A stretch of 14,078 nt of DNA. It comes from Candidatus Methanophagales archaeon (GTDB lineage Archaea; Halobacteriota; Syntropharchaeia; Alkanophagales; Methanospirareceae). The notes under the pieces were generated by a model. It was not told where the DNA came from and did no database searches. It saw nothing but the letters and a program-made list of their open reading frames with translations. This document shows positions 1 through 7,564 of this stretch, piece by piece. A program made the position numbers and the translations under genes. The DNA is taken from the NCBI GenBank assembly GCA_030668065.1, contig DAOUUS010000014.1, positions 1 to 14,078 on the forward strand, read 5' to 3'. Within the stretch, counting starts at the first letter, position 1. Each line of letters starts with the position of its first letter.

Positions 1-19
1 CATATATTTAAACTCAGAA

Positions 20-1252
20 ATGATATTTCTCAATATGTGCGGTAAAACTAACAGGCTAACAGTAAAATTCGGCCGGGCATCACGGCAATTTGAGGTTATA
101 CCCACACCAATACCGCATATTTTAGTCGAGTCGAATAAAGAGCTGCACGGATGGTGGAATGGTATAGAACCTGACGGCAACCGCGAATGCACAGCCGAAA
201 AGCTATTGATTAACCCTTATAACGGTTGCAGCCATAACTGCCTGTTTTGTTATTCGCATGCGTCAGGTGGCTACTTCAAGGTCTTTCGCGAGAAAGGTGT
301 GGTTGCGGTATTCAAGGATTTTGATAAGAGTGTGGCGAGGCAACTGGACGGGTTACGGGTTGCGAGCTGCGGGTATCTTTCTCCGGTTACGGACCCGTTT
401 CAGCCGCTAAATGCACTATATGGCTTGAGCGAGCGTATAATAAAAGAGTTCGTTGACCGGAACATACCGGTACAGTTCACAACAAAGGGCAGAGTAAGCG
501 ATACCGCAATAAAACAGCTAAAAAAGCAAGAACATTCGTTTGGTGAAGTTTCTATACTTACACTGGACGAAGATAAGCGGCAGCGGCTAATGGCTGGTGG
601 GGCGTCCACGGATGTGCTGGTGCGTAATATAGAACGGCTTGCGAATGCAGACAAAATCGCAGTGTGCCGAATTGACCCGGTAATACCGTATGTGACTGAC
701 GTTAAGAGCGATTTGGCGGATTTGGTGAAGCGAGTGGTAGATGCGGGTGCAACACATATAATCACGAGTTGTGTGGATGTCCCGGGAGCTTTGAAACGTG
801 ATTTCTATGATGCGCTTAAGACAAGGTTTGGAATACAAAAACATGTGCTTGAACGGTTATATACAGAGACGATGAGCGGGCGGCGTCATGCTAATATCGA
901 ATACCGTAGAAAGTTGTTTGGCACGATGCGCGAGATTTGTGATCGAAACCGGGTGACGATGAGTCTCTGTATGGAGTTTGAGTCGCTTGACGGGAAGAGG
1001 GTTAGAGGGTTAAACCGTGAGTTCATGAGTTCGACTAATTGCGAGGGTGTGGATGTACCGATTTATGTGCGAACAGGAAGGAGCGAGCGGTTTGAGCAGG
1101 TAGAAGGATGTGCCGGTAATTGTTTGAAATGCCATTTCGCAGATGAAGCGCCGGTATGTGGTATTCCGGATTTGAAGAAGGCAGAGGCGTGGAAGCTGCG
1201 GGATTACAGGAGATGGAGTAGGGTTATAGACATACGGGGCTTCATGACGTGA
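20..1252 (+). CDS. SPL-like (COG1533-type) radical SAM protein
   Basis: The 410-aa product carries the radical SAM signature C70-x3-C74-x2-C77 in the context NPYNGCSHNCLFCYSH, typical of the SPL/COG1533 family. These cysteines bind the [4Fe-4S] cluster that cleaves S-adenosylmethionine. The body has TIM-barrel-like segments (VASCGYLSPVTDPFQP, VQFTTKG, AVCRIDPVIP, HIITSCVDVP). Near the C-terminus is a second cysteine set, C364-x3-C368-x2-C371-x8-C380, which could bind another Fe-S cluster or a metal; this is inference. Family members include spore photoproduct lyase, but this protein is longer than the usual 300-340 aa and its substrate cannot be told from sequence. The first ATG, at 20, is used. 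An in-frame ATG at 35 is an equally possible start because neither has a clear Shine-Dalgarno. It appears to be a stand-alone gene. Confidence 0.85.
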   Translation: MIFLNMCGKTNRLTVKFGRASRQFEVIPTPIPHILVESNKELHGWWNGIEPDGNRECTAEKLLINPYNGCSHNCLFCYSHASGGYFKVFREKGVVAVFKDFDKSVARQLDGLRVASCGYLSPVTDPFQPLNALYGLSERIIKEFVDRNIPVQFTTKGRVSDTAIKQLKKQEHSFGEVSILTLDEDKRQRLMAGGASTDVLVRNIERLANADKIAVCRIDPVIPYVTDVKSDLADLVKRVVDAGATHIITSCVDVPGALKRDFYDALKTRFGIQKHVLERLYTETMSGRRHANIEYRRKLFGTMREICDRNRVTMSLCMEFESLDGKRVRGLNREFMSSTNCEGVDVPIYVRTGRSERFEQVEGCAGNCLKCHFADEAPVCGIPDLKKAEAWKLRDYRRWSRVIDIRGFMT

Positions 1253-1262
1253 CGTCATTCTA

Positions 1263-1357
1263 CTTTATTCTGCTTTATCTACTTTTACTTGTCTTATCTC
1301 CTGCCGGTAGCAGCCCCAATTGATTTTATCCCGGAAATAGAAGAAAGCGGAATAAAG
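1263..1357. repeat. 14-bp inverted repeat upstream of the MATE gene
   Basis: CTTTATTCTGCTTT at 1263-1276 and AAAGCGGAATAAAG at 1344-1357 are inverted copies that match at 13 of 14 positions. The one mismatch would be a G-U pair in RNA. They enclose 67 nt. The structure lies just after the radical SAM stop codon and 58 bp before the MATE start. It could form a 3' or 5' untranslated RNA stem, or be a small element footprint; function is unknown. Confidence 0.5.
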
Positions 1358-1415
1358 GAACAAAGTTATGCTTCAGGTACGAGTTAGAAAGAGAGAGTAA
1401 TAACAGAAAGAGAGT

Positions 1416-2786
1416 ATGTACAACAAGAAAACGGTAGGTGTGGAGACTTTACTTGGCGATCCGAAAAAAGCAGTAATCAAGCTTGCATTACCTATGATCG
1501 CGGCTATGTCAATGCAGACGATCTACAATCTTGTTGATGCTGTTTGGGTTTCGGGTCTTGGCGCAGACGCACTTGCTGCTATCGGTTTCGTCTTCCCCTT
1601 CTTCTTCCTGGTTATTGGGCTCTCAAATGGCTTGGGAATAGGTGCCGGGTCGGCAATATCCCGTAGGATTGGTGCTCAGGATAAGAAGGGTGCCGACAAC
1701 GTGGCAGTTCATGCACTCATTATGATGTTGTTGCTCACTGTTCTTTTTACCATACCGTTTTATGCCTTTACAGACGAGCTGTTTGTTCTGATAGGTGCCG
1801 GTAATACAGCGGATATGGCGATAGCCTATGCACGAATTATCTTCGCCGGTAGTATATTCATCTTTTTCACTAACATAGCAAATGCTATACTGCGTGGTGA
1901 AGGGGACGCCCGGCGAGCCATGTACGCAATGACTCTGGGTGCGGGTCTGAATATCATATTGGACCCGATTTTTATCTACTCTTTTGGTCTGGGAGTTGCA
2001 GGTGCGGCATGGGCCACAATCGTATCGCTGGCCATTACATCTATTATCATGCTGAACTGGTTGCTTTTCAAAAAGGACACGTACGTATCCTTCAAGTTCG
2101 ATGATTTCAAATTTGATAAAGACATTGTAAAGGATATTTTCAGGGTTGGCCTGCCTGCTGCGGTGATGCAGCTTTCTATGTCGTTAACCCTGTTGATAAT
2201 GAATCTCATAATAGTACAGGTAGACAGCACCGATGGCGTAGCCGTATTTTCTACGGGGTGGCGAGTGGTAACGATTGCGATATTACCGCTGATGGGTGTC
2301 GCTACTGCCGTTGTATCGGTAACCGGGGCTGCTTTTGGTGCTCGCTCGTTTGATAAGGTAAATTTTGTGCATCTATACGCAACAAAGCTCGGGCTCATTA
2401 TAGAGTCGGTTATAGGTGTGGCAACATTCATTCTTGCACCTCAGATCGCAGCGATATTTACACAAGCGGAAGGCATGACACATATAGCCTCGGAGCTAAC
2501 ATTTTTTCTCAGGATAATCAGTCTCTTCTACCCCTCAGTATCTTTTGGTATGCTCTCGTCTTCGCTATTTCAAGGAACGGGAAAAGGGATGTACGCACTG
2601 ATTGTCACGGTTTTGCGTACGCTAATTCTGACACCGTTATTTGCCGCGCTATTCGTTTTCTACTTCAATTTCGGTTTGCATGGCGTATGGTGGGGTCTTG
2701 TTGTCGCAAACGTCATAGGTCCCGCAATCGCGTTCGCATGGGCCCGGTTGTATATACATGGGTTGATGAGAGAAACGGCGAATTAA
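1416..2786 (+). CDS. MATE family multidrug/cation-coupled exporter
   Basis: A 456-aa polytopic membrane protein whose length and about 12 hydrophobic segments fit the multidrug and toxic compound extrusion family. The N-terminus contains the recognisable run AVIKLALPMIAAMSMQTIYNLVDAVWVSGLG. This is followed by GIGAGSAISRRIGA and by ILRGEGDARRAMYAM, and the second half repeats the fold (GLPAAVMQLSMSL, GAAFGAR, SSSLFQGTGKG). MATE proteins use a Na+ or H+ gradient to expel organic cations across the cytoplasmic membrane; the substrate cannot be predicted here. The ATG at 1416 follows a purine-rich leader in which the string AGAAAGAGAG occurs twice (around 1387 and 1405), a weak ribosome site. 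No obvious regulator or partner is adjacent. Confidence 0.94.
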   Translation: MYNKKTVGVETLLGDPKKAVIKLALPMIAAMSMQTIYNLVDAVWVSGLGADALAAIGFVFPFFFLVIGLSNGLGIGAGSAISRRIGAQDKKGADNVAVHALIMMLLLTVLFTIPFYAFTDELFVLIGAGNTADMAIAYARIIFAGSIFIFFTNIANAILRGEGDARRAMYAMTLGAGLNIILDPIFIYSFGLGVAGAAWATIVSLAITSIIMLNWLLFKKDTYVSFKFDDFKFDKDIVKDIFRVGLPAAVMQLSMSLTLLIMNLIIVQVDSTDGVAVFSTGWRVVTIAILPLMGVATAVVSVTGAAFGARSFDKVNFVHLYATKLGLIIESVIGVATFILAPQIAAIFTQAEGMTHIASELTFFLRIISLFYPSVSFGMLSSSLFQGTGKGMYALIVTVLRTLILTPLFAALFVFYFNFGLHGVWWGLVVANVIGPAIAFAWARLYIHGLMRETAN

Positions 2787-2833
2787 AAATGACGCTTTGC
2801 TCTTTTTATCTTTGTGTGGTTTGTGAAAGGGCT

Positions 2834-3055
2834 AGGGAACTCACAAATATTAATTTACCCGTACTGTATCATGTTCCAATGTTTTTTACGACACAGATTA
2901 ACGCTGATTAACACAGATTTAAAGTAGTGTAGTTTTTTAATTCTGATTCAACCCGTAAAAACTTAATAATCCTGACAATAGCGTCCGTGTAAATCAGTGA
3001 AATCTGTGTCTATGATTTTTATCAAAATGGGTAAACTATTTACTGGGAGTTCCCT
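2834..3055. repeat. Nested inverted-repeat element (MITE-like, 222 bp)
   Basis: Outer arms at 2834-2860 and 3029-3055 are 27-bp inverted copies matching at 21 of 27 positions, with perfect ends (AGGGAACTC outermost, TTTACCC innermost). Inside them, 2890-2920 and 2983-3010 form a second inverted pair, about 22 of 27 aligned columns with one gap. The left inner arm is three tandem decamers of the form AC(A/G)C(A/T)GATT(A/T). The element fills most of the 316-bp gap between the MATE and dehydrogenase genes and has no convincing ORF. The immediate flanks are CTA and TTA, so a 3-bp target duplication is not clear. It could be a non-autonomous mobile element or a structured intergenic repeat. Confidence 0.7.
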
Positions 3056-3102
3056 TAACTTAATTTAGTGCAGAAACATTATTCAAATAGAGGCTGTTAT
3101 CT

Positions 3103-4017
3103 ATGAAAGCGGGCGTTATAGGCGCGGGAATAATGGGGAAGAACCATGTGCGAAACTATTCAGAGCTCAAGGCGGTTGACGAGGTTTACGTATTTGATGT
3201 TGATAAAGAGACGGTAAAAAGCGCGAAAGAGTTTGGTGCTATTGTCTGTGACACTATGGACGAGCTTCTGGCGCGTGTGGATCTGGTAAGTATTTGTGTA
3301 CCGACACGTTTTCATCTCGATACGGCTAAGGCGGCACTAGAACAGGGCGTTCATTGCTTGATCGAGAAGCCAATCACATTAACCACGAAAGAGGGTGAGG
3401 CTTTACTGAATTTAATAGAAACTAAGTCGCTAATCGTAGGCGTTGGGCACATCGAGCGGTTTAATCCGATAGTAGGCGAAATCGCGCGCATAATAACGAA
3501 TCCGCTTTATGTTGCAATAAGAAGGCACAACCCGGCATCTGCACGGATTACGGACAGCACAGTAGTCGAGGATTTGATGATTCACGATATTGATATTGTA
3601 TTCAACGTTCTGTTTGATGGCGCTTACGAGCTTTACAGTGCGGGCAATGACGACCTGAGTAAAGTAATACTAAAATTCGGCTCCTCGGTGGTGGCGTTGT
3701 CCGCGAGTAGAAAAGCGTCTAAGAAGATCCGGGCGGTGTATATCGAGGAGGAGGAGTTCACAATTGAGGGAGATTTCATGAACCAGGAGATTTACGTGTA
3801 TCGCAAGCCTGAGCAATATGGTATAGAAGCCGAACGGTATTCGCAGGAGAACATAATAGAGAAGGTGCTGGTTAATAAGGTAGAGCCGTTAAAGGAAGAA
3901 TTGAAGACTTTTATCGCGTGTGTACAGAAAGGCGAGGAATTCACGATTACACCTGCGCAAGCGTTGAAGAATCTGCGGATATGTGAAGAGATACAAAGAT
4001 TTAATGGGCAGTCATAA
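3103..4017 (+). CDS. Gfo/Idh/MocA family NAD(P)-dependent oxidoreductase
   Basis: A 304-aa dehydrogenase. The N-terminus is a Rossmann fold (GVIGAGIMGKNHVRNY, residues 4-19, GxGxxG type) for NAD(P). The family signature EKP is at 88-90, with the lysine placed to contact substrate and cofactor. The catalytic HDID element is at 161-164 within DLMIHDID. HIERFNP (117-122) is typical of the subgroup that acts on nucleotide sugars; archaeal relatives include UDP-GlcNAc 3-dehydrogenases for cell-surface glycan synthesis. That substrate is inference, because no linked aminotransferase or acyltransferase is visible. The ATG at 3103 has AGAGG at 3089-3093, about 9 nt upstream. Its stop codon overlaps the tyrS stop on the other strand by 6 bp. 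Confidence 0.9.
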   Translation: MKAGVIGAGIMGKNHVRNYSELKAVDEVYVFDVDKETVKSAKEFGAIVCDTMDELLARVDLVSICVPTRFHLDTAKAALEQGVHCLIEKPITLTTKEGEALLNLIETKSLIVGVGHIERFNPIVGEIARIITNPLYVAIRRHNPASARITDSTVVEDLMIHDIDIVFNVLFDGAYELYSAGNDDLSKVILKFGSSVVALSASRKASKKIRAVYIEEEEFTIEGDFMNQEIYVYRKPEQYGIEAERYSQENIIEKVLVNKVEPLKEELKTFIACVQKGEEFTITPAQALKNLRICEEIQRFNGQS

Positions 4018-4986
4018 TCTACTACGAATAGGCGCCAGTATCTCATTCAGATACCGTGCTGCCGTTGTCTTCACGTCCAGCGGATGCAATTGCCCGCCGG
4101 TATAATCCTGTTCTAAATCCTCGTACCGCTTATAATTCATATCGCCGCCATATTTCGCCGGTCGTTCTATCCGTATTTCATCCACAACCGGGAATATAGT
4201 GTGCTTGTAGATTTGCAGCACAGGATTACCGTCTGCTACTTCAGGCGTGCAAAAAGCTGCTTTTAGCTTGCTCTCCACGTCTTCCGCGAGTTCGTGCACC
4301 GAAATGAAATTGCCAAGAGAAGAGGACATCTTCTCACCGTCCAGACCGATTAGCAGCGGGGTATGGATACAAATAGGAGCTTTGAAGCCCAGTTTCGGGA
4401 GGTTCTCACGCGCCAGCATGTGTATCTTCCGCTGGTCTATACCGCCTACCGCGACATCTATACCGAGGCTTGCAATGTCTATGGCTTGCATCAATGGATA
4501 TATGAGTCGAGATACTTTTCGGTCTTCCTTGCTGCGAGAAAGCTCATCCATGCTCCGCCGCGCGCGTTTCTCAGTCGTTACAGTCGCGAGCTTTAATACG
4601 TTCAGCATATAGTCCTCTTGCATCTGAAAAGAAGCACCAAAAATGTATTCGGTCTCGTCACTCAAGCCCGCAGCCGTAAAACAACGCTTATTATAGTCTG
4701 CAGTAGCTCTTATGTCTTCCAAACTACCTTTTTCGTTCAGGTAAGCGTGCATATCCGCGAGCAGCACGATTACATGAAAGCCAATGCGTTGCAGTTCCCG
4801 TAACTTAATTATCAGGGGCAAATGCCCGATGTGTACCACGCCACTCGGTTCAAAGCCGACATAGGCTCTTAATTTATCTGTTGAATCAGGCATTGACGCC
4901 AAAGCGTCTTTTAAATCTGCGCTCGTTACTATCTCCTCTACGTTCCGTTCCAACAGTTCCATCGCTTCGCTATCTTTCATTTTCAT
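4012..4986 (-). CDS. tyrS: Tyrosyl-tRNA synthetase, archaeal type
   Basis: A 324-aa class I synthetase that charges tRNA-Tyr in the cytoplasm. The HIGH motif is intact at 52-55 (SGVVHIGH) and the KMSKS equivalent is KMSSS at 219-223 (GLDGEKMSSSLGNF). Tyrosine-pocket residues known from the Methanocaldococcus jannaschii enzyme are present: Y42 in AYVGFEPSG, and Q167 and D170 in YPLMQAIDIASLGIDVAVGG. The size fits the compact archaeal/eukaryotic form without the bacterial C-terminal S4 domain. ATG codons at 4986 and 4980 are both possible; the upstream one is used and the ribosome site is weak. The gene lies 56 bp downstream of tRNA-Leu on the same strand, so co-transcription is possible. It converges with the oxidoreductase gene, overlapping it by 6 bp. 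Confidence 0.97.
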   Translation of the reverse strand: MKMKDSEAMELLERNVEEIVTSADLKDALASMPDSTDKLRAYVGFEPSGVVHIGHLPLIIKLRELQRIGFHVIVLLADMHAYLNEKGSLEDIRATADYNKRCFTAAGLSDETEYIFGASFQMQEDYMLNVLKLATVTTEKRARRSMDELSRSKEDRKVSRLIYPLMQAIDIASLGIDVAVGGIDQRKIHMLARENLPKLGFKAPICIHTPLLIGLDGEKMSSSLGNFISVHELAEDVESKLKAAFCTPEVADGNPVLQIYKHTIFPVVDEIRIERPAKYGGDMNYKRYEDLEQDYTGGQLHPLDVKTTAARYLNEILAPIRSRL

Positions 4987-5014
4987 TCTTTTCTAAACTC
5001 TGTTACGTTCTTTG

Positions 5015-5043
5015 ATCAAACTTTCTTGTTAAGAAAGTTTGAT
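5015..5043 (-). other. Perfect 13-bp hairpin at the tRNA-Leu 3' end
   Basis: ATCAAACTTTCTT at 5015-5027 and its exact reverse complement at 5031-5043 are separated by 3 nt. The outermost base pairs with the discriminator position of the tRNA-Leu. On the minus strand the hairpin follows the tRNA directly and precedes tyrS by 28 bp. No U-tract follows, so it is not a classical intrinsic terminator. It may mark a 3' trailer or processing structure. Confidence 0.65.
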
Positions 5044-5125
5044 GCGGAGGGGGAGATTCGAACTCCCGAACCCCTACGGGATGAGGCCCTGAACCTCACG
5101 CCTTTGTCCACTCGGCGACCTCCGC
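5043..5125 (-). tRNA. tRNA-Leu (anticodon CAG)
   Basis: An 83-nt class II tRNA. The acceptor stem GCGGAGG/CCTCCGC is perfect, with discriminator A at 5043. The D arm is GCCGAG...AGGC. The anticodon stem TGAGG/CCTCA encloses loop TTCAGGG, giving anticodon CAG at 5089-5091, which decodes CTG leucine codons. The long variable arm (CCC-GTA-GGG) is typical of tRNA-Leu, and the T arm is GGGAG-TTCGAAT-CTCCC. The CCA end is not encoded. No intron is seen in the anticodon loop. Confidence 0.97.
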
Positions 5126-5156
5126 AAACTTTCCGCTTTTTTAAAAAAGAGAAGTG

Positions 5157-5164
5157 TATAAAAG
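5157..5164 (-). promoter_or_regulatory. Probable TATA box for tRNA-Leu
   Basis: On the minus strand CTTTTATA lies at 5164-5157, about 32 bp upstream of the mature tRNA 5' end. With the usual archaeal spacing of about 25 bp from the TATA centre to the start, transcription would begin near 5134, leaving a short 5' leader. The call rests on position and composition only. Confidence 0.45.
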
Positions 5165-5242
5165 AAAAACCTTTGATCTTGCGCAACACTACAAATACAA
5201 ATATATTTTTGTGGTAAAGCTTTCTTTTTCCAAGAACGGTTT

Positions 5243-6196
5243 ATGACGAATAAACGAAAACTCGTACAGGTACTTATCGGTATCGCAATACTCGCACTTC
5301 TCTTTTATAAGATAGACATACATGACGTGATAGCCGCGATAAGAAGCGTGAACATATGGTTATTCGTGGCCGCCGCCTGCTCCTACTTCTGCTATAATCT
5401 CTTTATGGCGTATCGTCTTTACTATCTGCTGGATAGGCTAGGCAATAAAGTCAGATTCCGGCATTCTTTCTTCGCTCACTTCGCGGGTATGATCGCCTCG
5501 GATGTTACACCGGGGCGAGCCGGTTTTTTTCTCGTACCGTATTTCTTAAAGAATCGTACAAATTGCAGTATTTCCGTGGGTATGGCGGCAATTCTTGCAC
5601 CGCAAGGTATAGAGTTCATTTTAAAAGTCGTAGGTGGTTTCATCGGGTTAGTATTCTTTATCACTGCGGTTTCTATGAATCTAAGCACAAATGTGCTTTT
5701 GTCTTTGTGTATCAGTGGCGCTATTTTTGGTGGGTTAGGTGTGGTTATGCTCTGGATTTTATGGACAGACGAATCGCTATCGGGTCGCTTAGTTGCTAAG
5801 ATACCGTACATCAAGAACTTCAAGGAGGGATTTATGGATATGAAGGCTAAGAGTATTTTGATTCGAGATAGCATTCCTATTATCCTTATTATATATTTCA
5901 TTTGCTGGTTGTTTCTGGCGTTTCAATGGCAGCTCATTGGTTTATCGCTTGGCATCACAGGATTAAGTTTCCTGGCTTATTTCCTGCTTCATCCTTTGAT
6001 TACCCTTATCAGGTTCGTACCGGCAACCGTATCGGGCTTGGGGCTAATGGAAGGCACAACGGCACTAATGTTTCACCTGCTCGGCATACCCAATGGGATG
6101 GCGATTGGGCTCTCATTCGCGTTAGTGGTACGGTTGAATATGATACTGGTGAATTGTATAGGGTTGAAAGGCGTTTTTTCGGGATTGTATAGATAG
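5243..6196 (+). CDS. Flippase-like (lysylphosphatidylglycerol synthase TM / UPF0104) membrane protein
   Basis: A 317-aa integral membrane protein with around eight hydrophobic segments. It carries features of the LPG_synthase_TM (UPF0104, TIGR00374) family: a first TM near residues 8-22, the polar motif DVTPGRAGFFLVPYFLK at about 87-103, and a late RFVPATVSGLGLMEG motif where a conserved glutamate follows a GLG turn. In bacteria the domain is half of MprF, which makes or flips aminoacyl-phosphatidylglycerol. Stand-alone archaeal copies are of unknown function and probably handle lipids or lipid-linked sugars; that role is inference. The ATG at 5243 has little Shine-Dalgarno. An AT-rich stretch, AAATATATTTTT near 5198-5210, could hold the TATA box. 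The gene converges on asd with 37 bp between stops. Confidence 0.83.
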   Translation: MTNKRKLVQVLIGIAILALLFYKIDIHDVIAAIRSVNIWLFVAAACSYFCYNLFMAYRLYYLLDRLGNKVRFRHSFFAHFAGMIASDVTPGRAGFFLVPYFLKNRTNCSISVGMAAILAPQGIEFILKVVGGFIGLVFFITAVSMNLSTNVLLSLCISGAIFGGLGVVMLWILWTDESLSGRLVAKIPYIKNFKEGFMDMKAKSILIRDSIPIILIIYFICWLFLAFQWQLIGLSLGITGLSFLAYFLLHPLITLIRFVPATVSGLGLMEGTTALMFHLLGIPNGMAIGLSFALVVRLNMILVNCIGLKGVFSGLYR

Positions 6197-6233
6197 TACC
6201 AAAAAACAACGGTGTTTAGTTACGATGAAGAGG

Positions 6234-7283
6234 TCATATGAATCCCCGTTCCACAAGCACCTCGGCATTCAATAGGGATGCACCTGCAGCGCCCCTTACG
6301 GTATTGTGACCCTGTACGATGTACTTCATCTCGTGCCCCAGTTGCCCTTTCCGAATTCGCCCTACCGATATACTCATCCCATGCCCTGCATCACGGTCCA
6401 ACTTCGGCTGCGGCCTATCCGGTTCGTCACGTACTATTATTGGCTTTTCCGGTGCAAAAGGCGTTTTTATGTCCGTGGTAAAGTTCTTAAACGTTTTCTT
6501 TACCTCTTCTTCACTCACGTTTTCCGCGAACTTCACCCATATCGCTTCTGTGTGACCATCCATGACCGGAACTCGATGGCAGGATGCGCATATAGTGAAT
6601 TCTGCATTCTTTACCTCAGAACCCTCAAGAGTACCGAGAATCTTTAGCGGTTCACTCTCCATCTTACCCTCCTCACTTCTGATAAACGGTATCACATTAT
6701 CCAGAATTGCCATAGAAGGCAAACCTGCGTATCCGGCACCTGATACCGCTTGCATCGTTGCGACCCGTACCGTTTCTAGCCCAAAACGCATCAAAGGTTT
6801 CAGACTCAGAGTCATCACGATTGTCGAGCAGTTAGGATTTGTTACGATGAACCCATCCCAGCCCCGGTTCGATTTCTGTACGTCAATCAGCCCAAAATGG
6901 TCGGTATTTATCTCTGGAATGAGCAACGGCACATCCTTTTCCATTCGGTGCACCGCCACATTACTTGCGACTGCATAGCCTGCCTGTGCACATCTCTTCT
7001 CCACTTCACTTGCTATTGTGCCTGGTAACGCGGAAAACATGAGGGCTAGATCGTCACTTGATGTGCCTATAGTGTCCATAGATTTCACCACCATATCCGC
7101 TGCTTCTTCCGGCATCTCCGAAGGGAGAGACCATTTCGCGACCTCACGGTATTTTTTACCGACACTCCGCTCAGAAGCGAATAGCGCCCCGAACTCAAAC
7201 CAAGGATGTCCATCCAAAAGCTGTACGAACCGCTGTCCTACACTGCCCGTTGCACCTAATACGCCTACTTTTATTCTTCTCAT
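6234..7283 (-). CDS. asd: Aspartate-semialdehyde dehydrogenase
   Basis: A 349-aa enzyme that reduces aspartyl-4-phosphate with NADPH to aspartate semialdehyde, the branch point to lysine, threonine and methionine. The NADP-binding loop GATGSVGQRF is at 10-19. The catalytic cysteine is C152 in NPNCSTIV, the substrate arginine is R237 in CHRVPV, and the general-base histidine is H244 in DGHTE. The 7-residue R-to-H spacing matches that of the E. coli enzyme. The length fits the archaeal/fungal class of about 350 aa. The ATG at 7283 is preceded by AGGAG about 8 nt upstream, which supports this start. It is divergent from the L40e-cooC pair, with about 128 bp of shared upstream DNA, and no aspartokinase gene lies next to it. 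Confidence 0.97.
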   Translation of the reverse strand: MRRIKVGVLGATGSVGQRFVQLLDGHPWFEFGALFASERSVGKKYREVAKWSLPSEMPEEAADMVVKSMDTIGTSSDDLALMFSALPGTIASEVEKRCAQAGYAVASNVAVHRMEKDVPLLIPEINTDHFGLIDVQKSNRGWDGFIVTNPNCSTIVMTLSLKPLMRFGLETVRVATMQAVSGAGYAGLPSMAILDNVIPFIRSEEGKMESEPLKILGTLEGSEVKNAEFTICASCHRVPVMDGHTEAIWVKFAENVSEEEVKKTFKNFTTDIKTPFAPEKPIIVRDEPDRPQPKLDRDAGHGMSISVGRIRKGQLGHEMKYIVQGHNTVRGAAGASLLNAEVLVERGFI

Positions 7284-7362
7284 GCGTCTTCTCCTTCTGT
7301 TCTTCTCTTGGAAACGATTAAAATGTCAATGTAATCTACAAAGGAACCCGGTGCTAAAAAGG

Positions 7363-7370
7363 TTTTTATG
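7363..7370 (+). promoter_or_regulatory. Possible TATA box for the L40e-cooC pair
   Basis: The T-rich TTTTTATG box lies about 45 bp before the L40e start codon, with A/G-rich sequence just upstream (CTAAAAAGG) that could act as a BRE. Transcription would start near 7390, leaving a short leader containing AGAGGAG. Position-based call only. Confidence 0.35.
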
Positions 7371-7411
7371 CTGGTATGTAAACTAAGTATGAGTAGAGGA
7401 GAAAAATAGCA

Positions 7412-7561
7412 ATGGCAAGATTTCCAGAAGCGGAGGCGAGACTCTTCCGTGTGAGGATATGTATGGATTGTAATGCAAGAAATGCGCTCAGGGCGGCACG
7501 ATGCAGGAAATGTGGGTCATCGGATTTGAGGATGAAATCCAGGCATTCCAATAAAGGATAG
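7412..7561 (+). CDS. rpl40e: Ribosomal protein L40e
   Basis: A 49-codon gene. The product begins MARFPEAEARLFRVRICMDC, which is the recognisable start of archaeal L40e. It contains one zinc-ribbon made of C17-x2-C20 and C31-x2-C34, and the basic C-terminus RMKSRHSNKG suits rRNA binding in the large subunit. In eukaryotes the same protein is made as a ubiquitin fusion; here, as in other archaea, it stands alone. The ATG at 7412 is preceded by AGAGGAG at 7395-7401, a good ribosome site 10 nt upstream. The stop TAG lies 3 bp before the cooC ATG, so the two genes are almost certainly co-transcribed and probably translationally coupled. Confidence 0.95.
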   Translation: MARFPEAEARLFRVRICMDCNARNALRAARCRKCGSSDLRMKSRHSNKG

Positions 7562-7564
7562 TAG

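Noticed and set aside
2687..2911. 74-aa plus-strand ORF across the end of the MATE gene
   Set aside because: Half overlaps MATE in another frame and the rest reads into the inverted-repeat element; no recognisable protein features.
2890..3010. CRISPR-like repeat array in the decamer region
   Set aside because: The units are 10 bp with no spacers and arranged as inverted arms, not as direct repeats with unique spacers.
4012..4017. Six-base overlap of the converging dehydrogenase and tyrS ends as a regulatory signal
   Set aside because: Short convergent overlaps of stop codons are common in compact archaeal genomes.
5026..5217. 63-aa plus-strand ORF reading through the tRNA
   Set aside because: It is the antisense translation of tRNA-Leu (EIRTPEPLRDEALNLTPLSTRRP is a well-known spurious product of tRNA genes).
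6278..7386. Several plus-strand ORFs across asd
   Set aside because: All are shadows antisense to the well-supported aspartate-semialdehyde dehydrogenase.
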